A DNA stretch of 7,314 bases from an uncultured Verrucomicrobiota bacterium. Lineage in GTDB: Bacteria > Verrucomicrobiota > Verrucomicrobiia > Chthoniobacterales > SZAS-18. Both the position numbers and the translations under genes were made by a program. Within the stretch, counting starts at the first letter, position 1, and every line of letters begins with the position of its first letter. Location: contig CALMVM010000559.1 of NCBI GenBank assembly GCA_937873255.1, positions 1-7,314 on the forward strand, given 5' to 3'. Under the pieces are notes generated by a model. The model was not told the origin of the DNA and ran no database searches. It was given only the letters and a program-made list of their open reading frames with translations. This document shows, in pieces, positions 6,442-7,314 of this stretch.

Positions 6442-7314
6442 ATGAGCATCATCGAAGCCGAGGGCCTGACCAAAGTCTACCGCACCTACCGCAAGGAACA
6501 GGGCCTTTGGGGAGCCATTAAAGGGTTGGCCAGCCGCAAGTACGACGAGACCCGCGCGGCCGACAACGTTTCCTTCCGCATCGAAGAGGGTGAGTTCGTC
6601 GGCTTCCTCGGCCCCAACGGCGCGGGGAAAACCACCGTACTCAAAATGCTCTCGGGCTTGCTTTACCCGACCTCGGGTCGGGCGAGCGTGCTCGGCTTCG
6701 TGCCGTCGGAACGCCGCAACGAGATGAAGCGGCAGTTCAGCCTGCTCATGGGCCAGAAAAACGCGCTCTGGTGGGACTTGCCCGCGCGCGAGTCACTTGA
6801 ACTCAACCGCGCCATCTACGGTATCGAGCCGGGACGTTACCGCGAGATCGTCACGCATCTGACCGAACTGCTCGACGTGGCCGACAAGCTCGGCGTGATG
6901 GTGCGCGAACTTTCCTTGGGCGAGCGCATGAAGATGGAACTCATCGCCGCCCTCTTGCACAGCCCGAAGGTATTGTTCCTCGACGAACCCACCATCGGGT
7001 TGGACGTGATCAGCCAGCGCAAGGTGCGCGAGTTCCTGCGCGCGTACAACGCCGAGCACGGCGTCGTCACGGTGTTGACGAGCCATTACATGCAGGACAT
7101 CGAGGAGTTGTGCAAACGCGTGATCGTCATCGACGGCGGCAAGCTGATCTTCGATGGTCCGCTGGAGGAAATCACGGCCCGGTTTGCCAACGGGAAGATT
7201 TTGGAACTGGATTTTACCGGGCGCGACGGCAACCGGGACTTCGCCGGGTTGGGCGAGACCCTCGCGCGCACGGAAACGAGCGTGCGCTTGCGCGTGCCGC
7301 GCGACGAGGTGGCG
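6442..7314 (+). CDS. ABC-2 type exporter ATP-binding protein, COG4586 type (3' end outside window)
   Basis: This is the nucleotide-binding subunit of an ABC exporter whose membrane permeases should be encoded beyond the right edge. The 291 visible residues hold a complete ATPase domain: Walker A GPNGAGKTT (57-65), Q-loop MGQK (Gln105), the signature LSLGE (157-161), Walker B VLFLDEP (177-183), a D-loop GLD (186-188) and the switch histidine in TSH (His215). The N-terminal insertion EQGLWGAIKGLASRKYDE (19-36), the phrase QKNALWWDLPARES (105-118) and LSLGERMKMELIAALLHSP (157-175) are hallmarks of the COG4586 group of uncharacterised ABC-2-type ATPases. The LSLGE variant is normal in that group. 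A C-terminal accessory region begins after about residue 250 and is cut by the edge; the family is usually about 320-330 residues, so some 30-40 are missing. The substrate is unknown. ATG 6442 is the natural start. There is no stop in the frame up to the edge. Confidence 0.95.
   Translation, partial: MSIIEAEGLTKVYRTYRKEQGLWGAIKGLASRKYDETRAADNVSFRIEEGEFVGFLGPNGAGKTTVLKMLSGLLYPTSGRASVLGFVPSERRNEMKRQFSLLMGQKNALWWDLPARESLELNRAIYGIEPGRYREIVTHLTELLDVADKLGVMVRELSLGERMKMELIAALLHSPKVLFLDEPTIGLDVISQRKVREFLRAYNAEHGVVTVLTSHYMQDIEELCKRVIVIDGGKLIFDGPLEEITARFANGKILELDFTGRDGNRDFAGLGETLARTETSVRLRVPRDEVA

Noticed and set aside
5655..6521. A 288-residue plus-strand open frame opposite the exported-protein gene
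   Set aside because: It overlaps the glycosyltransferase end, the whole signal-peptide gene in antisense and the ABC start. Its composition is shadow-like, while the opposing frame has a clear signal peptide.

Overview
The window is a GC-rich bacterial chromosome segment with seven recognisable protein genes, one broken small gene and one structured palindromic repeat. Two genes are cut by the window edges: serS at the left and an ABC-transporter ATPase at the right. No phage, transposase, CRISPR, tRNA or rRNA sequence is visible. None of the six visible start codons of the intact genes has a well-placed purine-rich Shine-Dalgarno sequence. High GC, weak Shine-Dalgarno use, a serS/tilS neighbourhood and extragenic palindromes would fit a Verrucomicrobiota-type (PVC superphylum) genome. 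That assignment is an inference from general character, not from a marker gene.

Layout. On the plus strand at the left are serS (seryl-tRNA synthetase, 3' three quarters), a small uncharacterised gene interrupted by an in-frame amber codon (981-1499), and tilS (tRNA-Ile lysidine synthetase, 1496-2518). tilS starts inside the ATGA overlap with the end of the broken gene. Together they look like a translation-fidelity cluster. tilS runs convergently into a minus-strand SanA/YdcF-like membrane protein (2437-3108), and the two genes overlap tail to tail by 82 bp. Upstream of it on the same strand is a beta-hydroxyacid dehydrogenase of the GLYR/3-hydroxyisobutyrate dehydrogenase type (3240-4151). 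The 131-bp gap between these two minus-strand genes is almost filled by a 114-bp inverted-repeat element containing further small hairpins.

From 4152 to 4278 is a divergent regulatory gap carrying a three-copy repeat with an exact 15-bp period. It is followed by a plus-strand, membrane-bound, processive-type family 2 glycosyltransferase (4279-5730). This gene converges, with only 10 bp between stop codons, on a minus-strand gene for a small exported protein (5741-6295). A strong hairpin in the last codons of the glycosyltransferase may terminate both transcripts. After a second divergent gap (6296-6441), the ATPase gene of a COG4586-type ABC-2 exporter begins and runs off the right edge.

The genes are mostly independent housekeeping and envelope functions, and I do not see a coherent new multi-gene system. 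The points most worth checking are the palindromic element beside the SanA-like start codon, the amber-interrupted small gene coupled to tilS, the unusual substrate loop of the dehydrogenase, the 82-bp antisense overlap at the tilS 3' end, and the 15-bp-period repeats upstream of the glycosyltransferase.
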